A stretch of 64,000 nucleotides of DNA, taken from Marinobacter nitratireducens. Its GTDB lineage: Bacteria > Pseudomonadota > Gammaproteobacteria > Pseudomonadales > Oleiphilaceae. The stretch covers positions 62,001-126,000 of the forward strand of contig NZ_ANIE01000005.1 in assembly GCF_000708045.1 (NCBI RefSeq), given 5' to 3'. The notes beneath the pieces are model-generated. The model did no database searches and was not told the DNA's origin. It saw nothing but the letters and a program-made list of their open reading frames with translations. Shown piece after piece: positions 1 to 8,764 of the stretch (position 1 is its first letter; each line of letters begins with the position of its first letter). Both the position numbers and the translations under genes were made by a program.

Positions 1-222
1 AATATCGCCGAATTCGGTCCGGGGATTTATGGTGTCGAGGCGGCCAGTCAGGCGTTTTTTGGTCGGTCGGCCCGGCTTCTGAATGACTATCAGTCTGCCC
101 TTCTGGCAGCTGTTCTGCCCAACCCCAAGGTGCTGGACGCGGGCATGCCCTCTGCCTACGTTCAGCAAAGAGTGTCCTGGATACGCAATCAGATGCCGAG
201 GTTGCCGCAGCAAATAAAGTGA
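1..222 (+). CDS. mtgA: Monofunctional peptidoglycan glycosyltransferase MtgA, C-terminal part
   Basis: The window opens inside an open frame of 73 codons ending in TGA at 220-222. It reads NIAEFGPGIYGVEAASQAFF and then a segment with LLAAVLPNP, both hallmarks of the end of the GT51 glycosyltransferase fold. The lack of any transpeptidase domain before the stop indicates the monofunctional enzyme MtgA, which polymerises lipid II into glycan strands at the periplasmic face of the inner membrane. The N-terminal membrane anchor and catalytic glutamate lie outside the window. No terminator hairpin is evident before the chemoreceptor gene 68 nt downstream, so some read-through is possible. Confidence 0.88.
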   Translation, partial: NIAEFGPGIYGVEAASQAFFGRSARLLNDYQSALLAAVLPNPKVLDAGMPSAYVQQRVSWIRNQMPRLPQQIK

Positions 223-290
223 ATCCGGTTTCTGCCGATAGACTAATCTGGAAACAGACTAAGTACGTTGGCCATTGAAGGATCGCTTTC

Positions 291-1607
291 ATGTTCGGGA
301 ATAAACTGCGCCAGGAAAATGCTCATCTGAAAGAAGAACTCTACATGGTTCAGCAGTTCCTCGAGGACGTGGGGCTGGAACTGATGGAGATGGATCTGGA
401 TAGCGCAGGTATCATCACTGCCTGCAACAAAGTCTGTATCTCCGAGTTTGAATGCAATGAGCAGGACCTGGTCGGTAAGCACGTCCGTGATCTGCTCCCC
501 CCCCAGCTTCAAAGCGGGGCAAGAACAGAACCCATGACATCTGCCCTTCGCGAGGAGCGGTTTTGGATCGGGCACTGGGAGATTCAGGATCTGAAGGGCG
601 AAACCATGTGGCTTCGAGGCGCGGTCTGCCCGATCAGAAATATTCACGGCGATCTGGACCATTTCACAATCTATGCCAACAATCTTACCGAGATTATCGA
701 GACCGCAAAGGAACATGAGAACCAGATAGCGGCAATGCAACGATCCATGGCGGTTATCGAATTTGATCTTCAGGGCAACGTTCTTCAGGCGAATGAGTTG
801 TTCCTGAATTCCATGGGCTATTCCCTGGATGAAATCAAAGGAAAACACCACCGGATGTTTTGCCCGCCGGATATCGCCAACTCACCGGATTATGAACGCT
901 TCTGGGATCGATTGAGAGGGGGCGATTTCGTAGCTGATCGTTTTCGCCGCGTTGACAAAAATGGGAACGAGGTATGGCTCGAAGCCTCCTACAATCCGCT
1001 GAAGAACACCCACGATGAATTATACAAGGTCGTGAAATTTGCCACCGTGATCACCGATCAGGTCAAGCAGGAGCAGGATGTCGCAAACGCCGCCAGGGTT
1101 GCCTATGAAACCTCAACAGCGACCGATGCCAGCGCCAAGCGCGGTATAGCCGTGATGGATAATACGGCTGAGGTTATGCACCAGTTGGCGGCTCAGATGA
1201 CGGAGGCGGTGGCCAGCATTGGCAACCTGGACCAGCAGTCGCAGACGATCAACACGATCATCGAGAGCATTAGCGGTATCGCGGAACAAACCAACCTGCT
1301 GGCGCTCAATGCGGCCATCGAGGCTGCTCGCGCGGGCGAACAGGGGCGAGGGTTCGCTGTCGTCGCAGATGAGGTCCGTCAGCTCGCATCGCGCACGTCG
1401 GAAGCCACCGATGAAATTGTGGGTGTTGTCAGTAAAAACCAGGAACTGACCAAGGCTGCTGTCGATATTATCGAATCCGGCAAGGCTAGAGCGGAGGAAG
1501 TGACCGGGCTGGTCAACGAATCACGGGGCGTGATCAATGAGATACAGGATGCCGCCCGTCAGGTGGTTGATGCGGTATCGCAGTTTGCTAATAGGTTGGT
1601 GAAGTGA
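291..1607 (+). CDS. Soluble double-PAS methyl-accepting chemotaxis protein (BdlA-like)
   Basis: A 438-residue protein with no membrane segment. Residues about 10-130 and 140-260 are two PAS domains (the second has [20 protein letters not shown]), followed by a short receptor signalling domain whose conserved hairpin tip ([19 protein letters not shown]) starts near residue 331. This order and length match BdlA, the biofilm dispersal receptor of Pseudomonas, and related Aer-like cytoplasmic receptors. Such proteins sense redox or small ligands through PAS and signal to CheA or to c-di-GMP enzymes. The ATG has GAAGGAT 7 nt upstream. It is convergent with an EAL phosphodiesterase gene, a suggestive pairing because BdlA acts with phosphodiesterases. 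Whether it controls chemotaxis or dispersal cannot be read from sequence. Confidence 0.85.
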   Translation: MFGNKLRQENAHLKEELYMVQQFLEDVGLELMEMDLDSAGIITACNKVCISEFECNEQDLVGKHVRDLLPPQLQSGARTEPMTSALREERFWIGHWEIQDLKGETMWLRGAVCPIRNIHGDLDHFTIYANNLTEIIETAKEHENQIAAMQRSMAVIEFDLQGNVLQANELFLNSMGYSLDEIKGKHHRMFCPPDIANSPDYERFWDRLRGGDFVADRFRRVDKNGNEVWLEASYNPLKNTHDELYKVVKFATVITDQVKQEQDVANAARVAYETSTATDASAKRGIAVMDNTAEVMHQLAAQMTEAVASIGNLDQQSQTINTIIESISGIAEQTNLLALNAAIEAARAGEQGRGFAVVADEVRQLASRTSEATDEIVGVVSKNQELTKAAVDIIESGKARAEEVTGLVNESRGVINEIQDAARQVVDAVSQFANRLVK

Positions 1608-1615
1608 CGTAGCGT

Positions 1616-1642
1616 GGATTGGCTAACCGGCTCGGCCAATCC
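1616..1642. terminator. Bidirectional hairpin between convergent genes
   Basis: GGATTGGC (1616-1623) and GCCAATCC (1635-1642) form a perfect 8-bp stem with an 11-nt loop. It lies between the chemoreceptor stop and the stop of the convergent phosphodiesterase gene, whose TAG begins at 1644 and overlaps the last base of the stem. No long T tract follows on either strand, so efficiency is uncertain. Confidence 0.5.
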
Positions 1643-4218
1643 TAGTTGGCGCTGAGCTCCTGTGCCCAGGCACAGAATGCCTCGAGCGGCATGGGTTTCG
1701 CAAACAGGTAGCCTTGCAGGCGGTCACAGCCCAGGTCGTTGAGTGCTTCCATGGTTTGCCGATCTTCAACGCCTTCCGCGACCGTTTCGAGGCTGAGGCT
1801 CTCGGCAAGTTTCAGAGTGCTTTGTACGATGCCCAGATCGTTGCGGCTGGAGCACATCTGGCTGATAAAACAGCGGTCGATTTTCAGCTCGTGGATGGGC
1901 AGACGGCTCAGATAGGCGAGTGAAGAATAACCGGTGCCGAAGTCATCAAGGGCGATCTTGCAGCCACTGTCGGCGATTCTGAGCAGTGAACCAATAACCG
2001 CCTCCATGTTGTGCATCATGGACGTTTCCGTGACCTCGAAGATGATCCGATCCATGGGGATTCCATGCTCTCTTATGCCAGCCAGGGCACTTGGGACAAA
2101 GTGGCTGTTGGTGAGGTTCTGCACCGAGAGATTGATGCTGCAGGTGAGGTCAAGCTCGCGTTCACGCAGAGTCTGCATGACCTTGCAGGCCTGATCGACA
2201 ACGTATCGGGAGAGCATGTCCATCAGGCCTGCGTTTTCTGCAATTTCAATGACCTCCCAGGGTGGCACGGTGCCAAACTGTGGGCTGTGCCAGCGCAGAA
2301 GGACTTCAAAACCCACCAGTTCCTGCCCGGTTCTGTTCATCTGGGGTTGCAGATAAAGCTCGATTTCTCCGGCGTCAATCGCGGAGGGTAACGCCGTCAG
2401 AAGGTCGAGACGGCGCCGGGCGAAATCGGAAATTCCCTCGTTATAGATCTGAACCGGCGTCTTGCTTGTTTGGCTGCGATCCTTTGCGGCGGATGCGTGC
2501 TGGTACAGTATCTCGGTGGTGTTGCCATGGTCTGGCGAGATTGCTACGCCGCAGTGCAGGTTCATGAAAACAGGCAGTCTCACCGAGTGCAGGGCAACCT
2601 CGTGGTATCCGACAACCTGCTCAACAAATGGCTCCAGAGGCCCTACCAGTTTGCTCAGGTTGAGTACAAAAACCGCTGAGCCAAACTCCGGAATCGCGAT
2701 GTAAGCCGGCAACCTCTGTTCGAGGCAAACCGGGCCCGAAAGTCCGGCCAGCGTATGATTCAGTTTTCTAGCCAACTGGCAGAACATTTCCTCTGCCAGG
2801 TTGTGGCCCATACTGGACGCGATTTCCCGCACTTGGGGATACTCAACCAGTACTAATGCCAGTCGGTCGTCTTTGCCCAACTGACTCTGTAAACGTTGGT
2901 TGAGTAGTGAGGTGTTGGGCAGTTTGGTGATGGAGTCGTGCATGGCTTGTTCCAGGCTCTGCATTTCCAGATCCTGAACCTGTCGTTCTGCCAGCTGCTG
3001 CTTACGCATGGCAGAAAGTTTTCTGGCGCGTTCGTCTTTGATTCGGTGAGCAAGCGCAAAGGACAGCAGAAGGACTTCGGCCGCTGAGCCTGCCTGCATC
3101 GCATGGTTGGCCACAAAGCCTACCGGGACAATACTGAATACGCTCAGGAGATAGATAGATGTACCCGCGGCGAAACTGGTCCAGGCGAGGACAAAGTAAC
3201 GTGCGATGGTGACACCTGCGCGCAAGCCGGCGATGCCCACCGCAATGAGTAGCACGATGACCAGAGAGCCAAGCAAACCTGCGAACAGCGCTCCGTGTAA
3301 TGGATCGACCCAGGTCACTATTAGCAGAACGCCGGCGAGCCCCGCCGCGACCTTCATGCTGATCTCCCAGCGCGGTGAAATCTCGCGCCACTCAAGAAAG
3401 CTGTGGGCAAAGAGCAGGGCACAGAATGAAACCAAGGCGGTGCCCACTGGGACCAGGTAGCGCGTGAGGAGCGGTTCGCCCGCCCATAGCCACGCATTGC
3501 CAAGCCCCGAGAGGCTTAACATCAGCAGGCTGATAGAAGCCAGGTAGAGCACGTAGTGAATGTAAGCGAGGTCCCTGAGTGAGAAGAACAGGAACAGGTT
3601 GTAGATCACCAGTGCACAAAGAATGCCGAAGTAAACTCCCCAGTAGACACTCTCCATGGCGAAATGATTCAGCAACTGGTCCTCTCGCTGCAATTCAACA
3701 GGGATCTGCATGGAGGTTGCCGAACGGGCACGAAGAACAAGCTCTACTTCGCCGTTTAAGTTCTCGGGCAGGGGCAGAGCGATCTTATAGCTCCGGGGTT
3801 GCTTGCGCTGTTTTTCGATCGTCTGCCGGCTGACTTGATAGAACGGCACAGATTGGCCGTCTCGGAACAGGTAAACGTCGACCTCTTCCAGAAGAGGGTA
3901 GGGAATAGAAAGGTACCATTGCCCATCCAGGGGTTGCCGGATCTGAAGTATCACTCTTACCCATGCGGTAACGTCGGTAAACCCGAGATTGAGAATGCTG
4001 CCTTCGGTATTTTTCTGCCACCGTCCTCTTTCCCGAACCTGTGACAGACTCAGATCCTCGTTGTCCACGAGGTATTCAATATCGCTGTTCAGATCGACAC
4101 GGCCTGTTGCCGTGTCAACCTCTCGCATATCCGCGCTGGCATACAAGGCGTAAAGGAGAGTGAGAATCGCTGCTCCCAGAGCCCAGGATCTGAATGTTGC
4201 CATACGCCCTGCCAGCAT
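1642..4218 (-). CDS. 7TMR-DISM membrane protein with degenerate GGDEF and intact EAL domain (c-di-GMP phosphodiesterase)
   Basis: An 858-residue inner-membrane protein. In order: an N-terminal hydrophobic segment (about 8-28), a periplasmic 7TMR-DISMED2-type sensing domain (35-170), seven transmembrane helices (about 185-390), a coiled-coil linker, a GGDEF-like domain (430-590) and an EAL domain (600-850). The GGDEF signature is replaced by a sequence around EFGSAVF, so cyclase activity is unlikely. The EAL domain keeps FEVLLRW (EVL variant), the INLS asparagine, FEVTE, DDFGTGYSS, LKID, EGVE and LQGY, so phosphodiesterase activity is expected. The ATG is one base after the stop of the upstream gene, so the two are probably cotranscribed and translationally coupled. 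A second in-frame ATG at 4203 is an alternative start. Confidence 0.88.
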   Translation of the reverse strand: MLAGRMATFRSWALGAAILTLLYALYASADMREVDTATGRVDLNSDIEYLVDNEDLSLSQVRERGRWQKNTEGSILNLGFTDVTAWVRVILQIRQPLDGQWYLSIPYPLLEEVDVYLFRDGQSVPFYQVSRQTIEKQRKQPRSYKIALPLPENLNGEVELVLRARSATSMQIPVELQREDQLLNHFAMESVYWGVYFGILCALVIYNLFLFFSLRDLAYIHYVLYLASISLLMLSLSGLGNAWLWAGEPLLTRYLVPVGTALVSFCALLFAHSFLEWREISPRWEISMKVAAGLAGVLLIVTWVDPLHGALFAGLLGSLVIVLLIAVGIAGLRAGVTIARYFVLAWTSFAAGTSIYLLSVFSIVPVGFVANHAMQAGSAAEVLLLSFALAHRIKDERARKLSAMRKQQLAERQVQDLEMQSLEQAMHDSITKLPNTSLLNQRLQSQLGKDDRLALVLVEYPQVREIASSMGHNLAEEMFCQLARKLNHTLAGLSGPVCLEQRLPAYIAIPEFGSAVFVLNLSKLVGPLEPFVEQVVGYHEVALHSVRLPVFMNLHCGVAISPDHGNTTEILYQHASAAKDRSQTSKTPVQIYNEGISDFARRRLDLLTALPSAIDAGEIELYLQPQMNRTGQELVGFEVLLRWHSPQFGTVPPWEVIEIAENAGLMDMLSRYVVDQACKVMQTLRERELDLTCSINLSVQNLTNSHFVPSALAGIREHGIPMDRIIFEVTETSMMHNMEAVIGSLLRIADSGCKIALDDFGTGYSSLAYLSRLPIHELKIDRCFISQMCSSRNDLGIVQSTLKLAESLSLETVAEGVEDRQTMEALNDLGCDRLQGYLFAKPMPLEAFCAWAQELSAN

Positions 4219-4219
4219 C

Positions 4220-5266
4220 TTACTCGTCCAACGGTTTGATCAGGCGGCCGGAAAAGCCAAGTGATTCAGCCTCGCGGCAAAACTCCGCAAACTCGCTGTC
4301 TGCCAGCTCACCGTCTTGCAGCAGGACCAGAGCCTCTACCAGGCACCCGGGAATATCCTTGCTATTCCAGTCTGGCATTCGGGGGCGCATCATGAAGTCA
4401 TCGTGGGACAAGACAACCTTTTCGACACTGATCTGATGCCGTTTCAGGATCGCCCTCGCCTGATACGATATACAGGGGTGAGTGTCGTCGGCAATCAGGG
4501 AACCGGCGGGAATGTGCTGGTGGAAATCCAATACCGCATCGCCGTGGTGGGTCAATGCTATAAAAAGCTTTTCGTCGTTGAGGTAATCGAGATTGGACGT
4601 GCGCAGGATGGAACCCTGCGGGGTTTTGATTTCCTCGTCTTCCTGGTATCGCGGGTCGAGCCCGATGACCCTCCCGAACTGGCTGGCTAAGTCCTGGCAA
4701 ACCGCGTTTCCGATCCGTCCCGCGCCTCCAAGCACAACAATGCTTTTCTGCTGGCTGTATTGTGGGCGTTCAGCCATCTGGCGAGCGATGTCCCAAATCA
4801 TGTAGCGCGTGCCAAGGCTTCCATCGACCAGTGGTTCGCGAATCTCCATTCCTGCCTTCTTTACAAAGTTTGGCAGACGTCCCACCAGGGCGATCCGTTT
4901 GATCCCGGGGTAGTCCTTCTGGAGCTGGTTGATGTAGCTCCGGACTTTCCCGGTATCATTCTGGAGTTCATGCTCGAAAAACTGCGGTGCTATTAGCAGC
5001 CCCCGCATTGCGCCATTGCGGATGAATCCGAGAACAACATTTGGCGGCAGTCGTTTGGCCATCCAGGGCGTGAAATAGGCGCCGACCTGCTGTTCATTAC
5101 CATAGACCGCAAACAGGAACTCAGGTTTGGCCCAGGCGTTAACGAGTGGGCGCAAGTAGGTGTTGGCAAGCAGAACCGCCAGGCGACGGCTGCTTTTCCA
5201 GAGTGAGCGCTTGTATTTGGTTTTGAGCTGTTGCCACGACGAAGAAGATGTATGAGATCCGTTCAT
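4220..5266 (-). CDS. Uncharacterised protein with C-terminal NAD(P)-binding Rossmann domain
   Basis: About 348 residues if translated from the ATG at 5266. The C-terminal half contains VVLGGAGRIGNAVCQDLAS, a dinucleotide-binding glycine loop following a beta strand, then IGLDPRY at the expected acidic end of beta 2. Such a fold is seen in shikimate-dehydrogenase-like and acyl-reductase-like proteins, but I do not recognise the family. The N-terminal half is basic (KTKYKRSLWKSSRRL) and its role is unknown. It abuts the downstream phosphodiesterase gene, which implies an operon. The open frame continues upstream to 5638, but that part overlaps the divergent lipoprotein gene and looks non-coding. 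No clear Shine-Dalgarno precedes 5266, so the start is the weakest part of this call. Confidence 0.62.
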   Translation of the reverse strand: MNGSHTSSSSWQQLKTKYKRSLWKSSRRLAVLLANTYLRPLVNAWAKPEFLFAVYGNEQQVGAYFTPWMAKRLPPNVVLGFIRNGAMRGLLIAPQFFEHELQNDTGKVRSYINQLQKDYPGIKRIALVGRLPNFVKKAGMEIREPLVDGSLGTRYMIWDIARQMAERPQYSQQKSIVVLGGAGRIGNAVCQDLASQFGRVIGLDPRYQEDEEIKTPQGSILRTSNLDYLNDEKLFIALTHHGDAVLDFHQHIPAGSLIADDTHPCISYQARAILKRHQISVEKVVLSHDDFMMRPRMPDWNSKDIPGCLVEALVLLQDGELADSEFAEFCREAESLGFSGRLIKPLDE

Positions 5267-5599
5267 TTTATAGTTAGGTAAGCGTCCATAAATAAGCGTT
5301 ACGGCAAGACGCGACCTGGGGTCCAGGGCAGCGGGACTCCGGTCATTGCCATGAATGTGGACGTCGGAAACGTCTACCGCATTGAAATATAACAGCTTTA
5401 GCCTCCTTGCGCTTGCCCTTTTACCTGAAACAGTCTGGACCAAGTCAATGGATTCCGCCATCGACAGCACGTCGCTTTTTGATACCGCTAGCCCATGTCT
5501 TTGTCCTTTCAGGCCTTTGATGCTCTTCAATGGAACATAAATTGAGCGCTCTCGTTTTCTCCCAACGGTTTCTGATTCAAACAACAAGGAGAAAAGCAG
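5267..5599. other. Divergent intergenic region
   Basis: A 333-bp gap between the Rossmann-fold gene (minus) and the lipoprotein hydrolase (plus). It must hold both promoters. Just before 5600 lies AAGGAG, a good ribosome binding site for the plus-strand gene. The minus-strand frame stays open through here, so part of it could be an N-terminal extension of the preceding gene. I see no repeat or RNA gene. Confidence 0.5.
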
Positions 5600-7516
5600 A
5601 TGCCTCAAAGCATGCGGCCGAAGGTCCGTCCCCATCATTTAGCTGCCTTTACCATTGCCCTCGCAGCGGTGGGGTGTGTTGAAACCTCATCCGAGCAGAA
5701 AGCCTCCGATCAGGCTGTCAGTGCCAATTCTGCGCCGCCGCAGGCGTGTGACAATCCTGGTGGGGGTAATCCGCCAGCGTGCGAAGTGCCGCCGCCGGTC
5801 TCCTGTTCCGAGGACACGCCTCTTGACGGGGGGCGGAGCTATCCGGTCATGCTGACCTCCGCGAGTGGAGAGACCATTGCTTTCCAGGTTCTTGAGCCAA
5901 TTGGAGGCATCGATTGCTCCAAGGGACATCCCCTGGTTTTGCATGGGCACGGTTTCGGTGGATCTCGCAGCGTTGACGGCTTTGAGAATTATCGCAAGGC
6001 GGGATTTGCTGTTATCTCAATTGATCAGCGCGGCTTCGGCGAGAGCACGGGAACCGTTCGTGTGATGGATCCTGAGTTTGAAGGACAGGATCTGATTCAG
6101 ATCCTTGACTGGGCAGAAGAGAATCTGAAGTACCTGCGTTACCGGAATGAGCCCCAGCTGCCGGCGGGCTTGAACCCGAACCCTGTTGTTGGCGCGATTG
6201 GAGGAAGCTACGGAGGCGGCTTTCAGCTGCTGCTGCATGGACAGGACCCCCGGCAACGTCTTGATGCGATCGTTCCCGACATTACCTGGTATGATCTGCG
6301 CAACAGCCTGAACCCAGGTAATGTCATCAAAACCGGTTGGGATCTGGTTCTGGTCGCCGGTGGTGAAGCCGGGTCCACCCCGAACGGCAATGGCGGTCTG
6401 GATCCCATTATTCGCGAGATCCTGGCACAGGGCGCGACGCTGAATCGCTTCCCTGAAGCTGGACTGGATTTCTTCTACTACCATAGCCCGGCGTACCGCT
6501 GCGAGGGTGAACCGGTCTCGGTGCAGGAATCGACGGACTTGCTGAGTTACCAGATCAATCCACCGGCTTTTGATGTGGAGCCGACGGCTTACCCGGCAGT
6601 AGATGTTCTTCTCACCCAGGGTATGAAGGACACCCTGTTTAACTTTAACGAAGCGTGGCGCAACTTCGAGTGTCTCAAGAGTCGTGGTGGCGACGTACGT
6701 CTGTTGACTCACCAAACGGGCCACATACTGCCGCTTGAAGCTCCCGATGAGTTGCAGCCTGCAGAGTATCTTGATCCGACCGCCGATTTGCTGGAACTAC
6801 CTGGCTTCCAGGCCGCGGCCGGCCAGTTTGCCTGTGGCGATATTTCGATTTCCGATGCCACCCTGAACTGGCTTGAGCATCATCTGCAGGGTAAACCCTT
6901 GGCCAGCTATTTTGACGGAACCGACTCAGAAGTCTGTCTGTCGCTGGACGATGGCCAGTCCATCCGTGTTCCGATGGATGAGTTTCCCGCACCTCCACTG
7001 AGTGGCGAGGCCCTGGACGGCGCACAGGTTGTGGAGCGTTCAGTCGCAACCGACCTGCCGGTGGCTTCCGGGTACGAAGCGGTTGCGACCGCGACGCAGC
7101 CTCCGGCAGCGCTACCCCTGGGGGAGGCCGGCGCAAGCGGGCTCATCATTGGAGGTATTCCGACAGCCACACTGTCCGTCTCTGATCTGTTGGGGCGTAC
7201 GACCTGTGAGGTGGAGCTCGATCCATATGCCGCCGGTTGTGACCCGATTGTATTCGTCGGGTTGGGCAAGCGTCCGGCTGGTGAGAGCCGATGGCAGCTG
7301 ATCGATGATCAGATCAAACCTGTTCGGGGCCTGAAAGATCAGGAGGTCGTAGAATTGGTAGGCATTGCTGAGGCTCTTATGCCAGGTGACGAGCTGGCAC
7401 TGCTTGTCTATGGCTTCCACCCGCAGTACCCGGCGAGTTGGTCCCGGGATGCTTTGGTGCCCTTTGTGAACATCGAGGGCACGGTGCAACTTCCTGTCCT
7501 GGGAGGCTCCCTCTAA
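5600..7516 (+). CDS. Secreted lipoprotein alpha/beta hydrolase (X-Pro dipeptidyl-peptidase/CocE-like)
   Basis: A 638-residue protein starting with a lipoprotein signal peptide ending in LAAVGC, lipidated cysteine 26. After a Cys/Pro/Gly-rich linker comes an alpha/beta hydrolase domain with HGHGFGG (oxyanion region), SIDQRGFGES and the nucleophile elbow GGSYGGG at serine 203. A downstream PAVDVLLTQGMKDTLFN segment probably carries the acid, and LLTHQTGHILP the histidine. The last 150 residues resemble the beta-rich C-terminal domain of X-Pro dipeptidyl-peptidase S15 family acyltransferase-like enzymes. It is expected to hydrolyse an ester or amide at the outer membrane or outside the cell; substrate unknown. 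The ATG has an AAGGAG site 9 nt upstream. The gene faces an AraC regulator gene across an 84-bp gap. Confidence 0.78.
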   Translation: MPQSMRPKVRPHHLAAFTIALAAVGCVETSSEQKASDQAVSANSAPPQACDNPGGGNPPACEVPPPVSCSEDTPLDGGRSYPVMLTSASGETIAFQVLEPIGGIDCSKGHPLVLHGHGFGGSRSVDGFENYRKAGFAVISIDQRGFGESTGTVRVMDPEFEGQDLIQILDWAEENLKYLRYRNEPQLPAGLNPNPVVGAIGGSYGGGFQLLLHGQDPRQRLDAIVPDITWYDLRNSLNPGNVIKTGWDLVLVAGGEAGSTPNGNGGLDPIIREILAQGATLNRFPEAGLDFFYYHSPAYRCEGEPVSVQESTDLLSYQINPPAFDVEPTAYPAVDVLLTQGMKDTLFNFNEAWRNFECLKSRGGDVRLLTHQTGHILPLEAPDELQPAEYLDPTADLLELPGFQAAAGQFACGDISISDATLNWLEHHLQGKPLASYFDGTDSEVCLSLDDGQSIRVPMDEFPAPPLSGEALDGAQVVERSVATDLPVASGYEAVATATQPPAALPLGEAGASGLIIGGIPTATLSVSDLLGRTTCEVELDPYAAGCDPIVFVGLGKRPAGESRWQLIDDQIKPVRGLKDQEVVELVGIAEALMPGDELALLVYGFHPQYPASWSRDALVPFVNIEGTVQLPVLGGSL

Positions 7517-7568
7517 CCCAGTACCCTGATGCTTTCTTCCAGTGTCGTTGCTACTGACGCTCTTGATC

Positions 7569-7589
7569 GCCATTGGCACAGCCATTGGC
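7569..7589. repeat. 12-bp-period tandem repeat in a convergent gap
   Basis: GCCATTGGC occurs twice (7569-7577 and 7581-7589) separated by ACA, in the 84-bp gap between the convergent hydrolase and AraC genes. Each copy is itself a short near-palindrome, so the pair could form a small hairpin. Function unknown. Confidence 0.4.
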
Positions 7590-7600
7590 CGTGCTGGCAT

Positions 7601-8620
7601 CTATCGGGGAGTGAAAAACGGCTCTTCCCGGAGATGCCCCGGCGATCCTCCGAACCAGCCACGGAAGGCGCGGTGAAAAGCCCCGGTTTCGGAATACCCG
7701 AGTAGCTCGGCAATCGTGGCGATGGAGCTGCCACGGTTGAGCTCCCGGATGGCGATTTCTTTCAGAACTTCCTCTTTAAGCTGGCGAAAGCTTGTGCCCT
7801 GGCGGGCCAGCTTTCGCTGCAGGTTACGTGCATTCGTCTGCATTGAGTGAGCGCACTGAGTCACGCTGGCCTGGGCCAGACCGTGGTTGGCGATAAATCC
7901 CCGGATATTCATCAGCAATTCAGAGCCCTTCTGCTTCGCATTGAGAAGCTGATGGGCGTAATCGAGACTGAGCTGATAAAGCGTCGGGTCGCACCCCGTG
8001 ATCGGTACGTTGAAATTGTCGGTGTCGAGTTCGAAGCCGAACCGATCACCCTCTGCGACGAGCGGCAGGTTCAGGAGCGATGACAATCCCTTGCGGTCCA
8101 GAGCCAAGTGGGCCGGCACAACCAGACTCCGAACCTCGACGCGCTGGTCGAAGAGCTCCCGAATGTAGCGAATGGTTCCTGCGATAACCGACAGGATCTG
8201 CTGCGGGCTGGCATCCAGTGCGGCCGGGGTTTCTTCATAGAGGCAACGTAGCGTCTTTTCCCCCGGTTGCATCCCGTAGCGGAATACCCCGTTCTCACTG
8301 ATCAGCGTCTGGAAGGTTGCCACGTGTTTCAGTGCCAGGCTGACCGAAGGGCAGTGCCAGAGCAGCGGTGCCAGAACCCCGATACTGCGGTAGTCCTGGC
8401 TCAACCCGATGCGCACGCCAAGTAAAGGATCGTCGGACAGCGCTGCGGCCTTGTGCCAGAGCCTGCGGGCGGAAACCAGGTCAAGCCGCCCGATATGGTC
8501 CGTTTGCCCCGGGACGAAGCCGGGCAGCTCAGAGGCCAGTTTCGCGGTATCAAGCCCATGCCTTTCAAATGAGCGCAGTAGCGAATTGACCCAGACGTTG
8601 GCAATCGATAAGTGGTCCAT
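7601..8620 (-). CDS. AraC-family transcriptional regulator (OruR-type, arabinose-binding-like N domain)
   Basis: About 339 residues from the ATG at 8620, which has GGGG 5-8 nt upstream; another ATG at 8638 has no ribosome binding site and lies inside an inverted repeat. The N-terminal 200 residues match the effector domain of OruR/ArgR-type AraC proteins (SVSLALKHVATFQTLISENG). The C-terminal 100 residues carry two helix-turn-helix motifs, ending GYSETGAFHRAFRGWFGGSP. It is divergent from the membrane hydroxylase gene at 8765, the likely target together with itself. Relatives of this class respond to amino acids or lipids; the effector here is unknown. Confidence 0.86.
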   Translation of the reverse strand: MDHLSIANVWVNSLLRSFERHGLDTAKLASELPGFVPGQTDHIGRLDLVSARRLWHKAAALSDDPLLGVRIGLSQDYRSIGVLAPLLWHCPSVSLALKHVATFQTLISENGVFRYGMQPGEKTLRCLYEETPAALDASPQQILSVIAGTIRYIRELFDQRVEVRSLVVPAHLALDRKGLSSLLNLPLVAEGDRFGFELDTDNFNVPITGCDPTLYQLSLDYAHQLLNAKQKGSELLMNIRGFIANHGLAQASVTQCAHSMQTNARNLQRKLARQGTSFRQLKEEVLKEIAIRELNRGSSIATIAELLGYSETGAFHRAFRGWFGGSPGHLREEPFFTPR

Positions 8621-8634
8621 AGGTGCCCCGGGAT

Positions 8635-8678
8635 GCATTTTGCGAATATAGATTAGCAGATAAATTGTCGCAAAATGC
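8635..8678. promoter_or_regulatory. Inverted repeat, likely operator of the AraC regulator
   Basis: GCATTTTGCGA (8635-8645) and TCGCAAAATGC (8668-8678) are perfect 11-bp inverted arms 22 nt apart, in the gap between the AraC gene and the divergent hydroxylase. A second pair, GATTAG (8651-8656) and CTAATC (8681-8686), is offset within the same region. The size and spacing suit a dimeric regulator acting on both promoters. Confidence 0.55.
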
Positions 8679-8764
8679 CACTAATCGTCGTGGTCTGTCA
8701 CTGCCTTTTGGCCGCGGACGACTGACAATCGGGTAGTAAGATTCATCGCTGCCGGGACAAAACA

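Noticed and set aside
5267..5638. N-terminal extension of the Rossmann-fold protein
   Set aside because: It would overlap the well-supported lipoprotein start at 5600 and its predicted sequence lacks domain features.
7569..7589. CRISPR-like or satellite array
   Set aside because: Only two 9-bp units exist; too few for an array.
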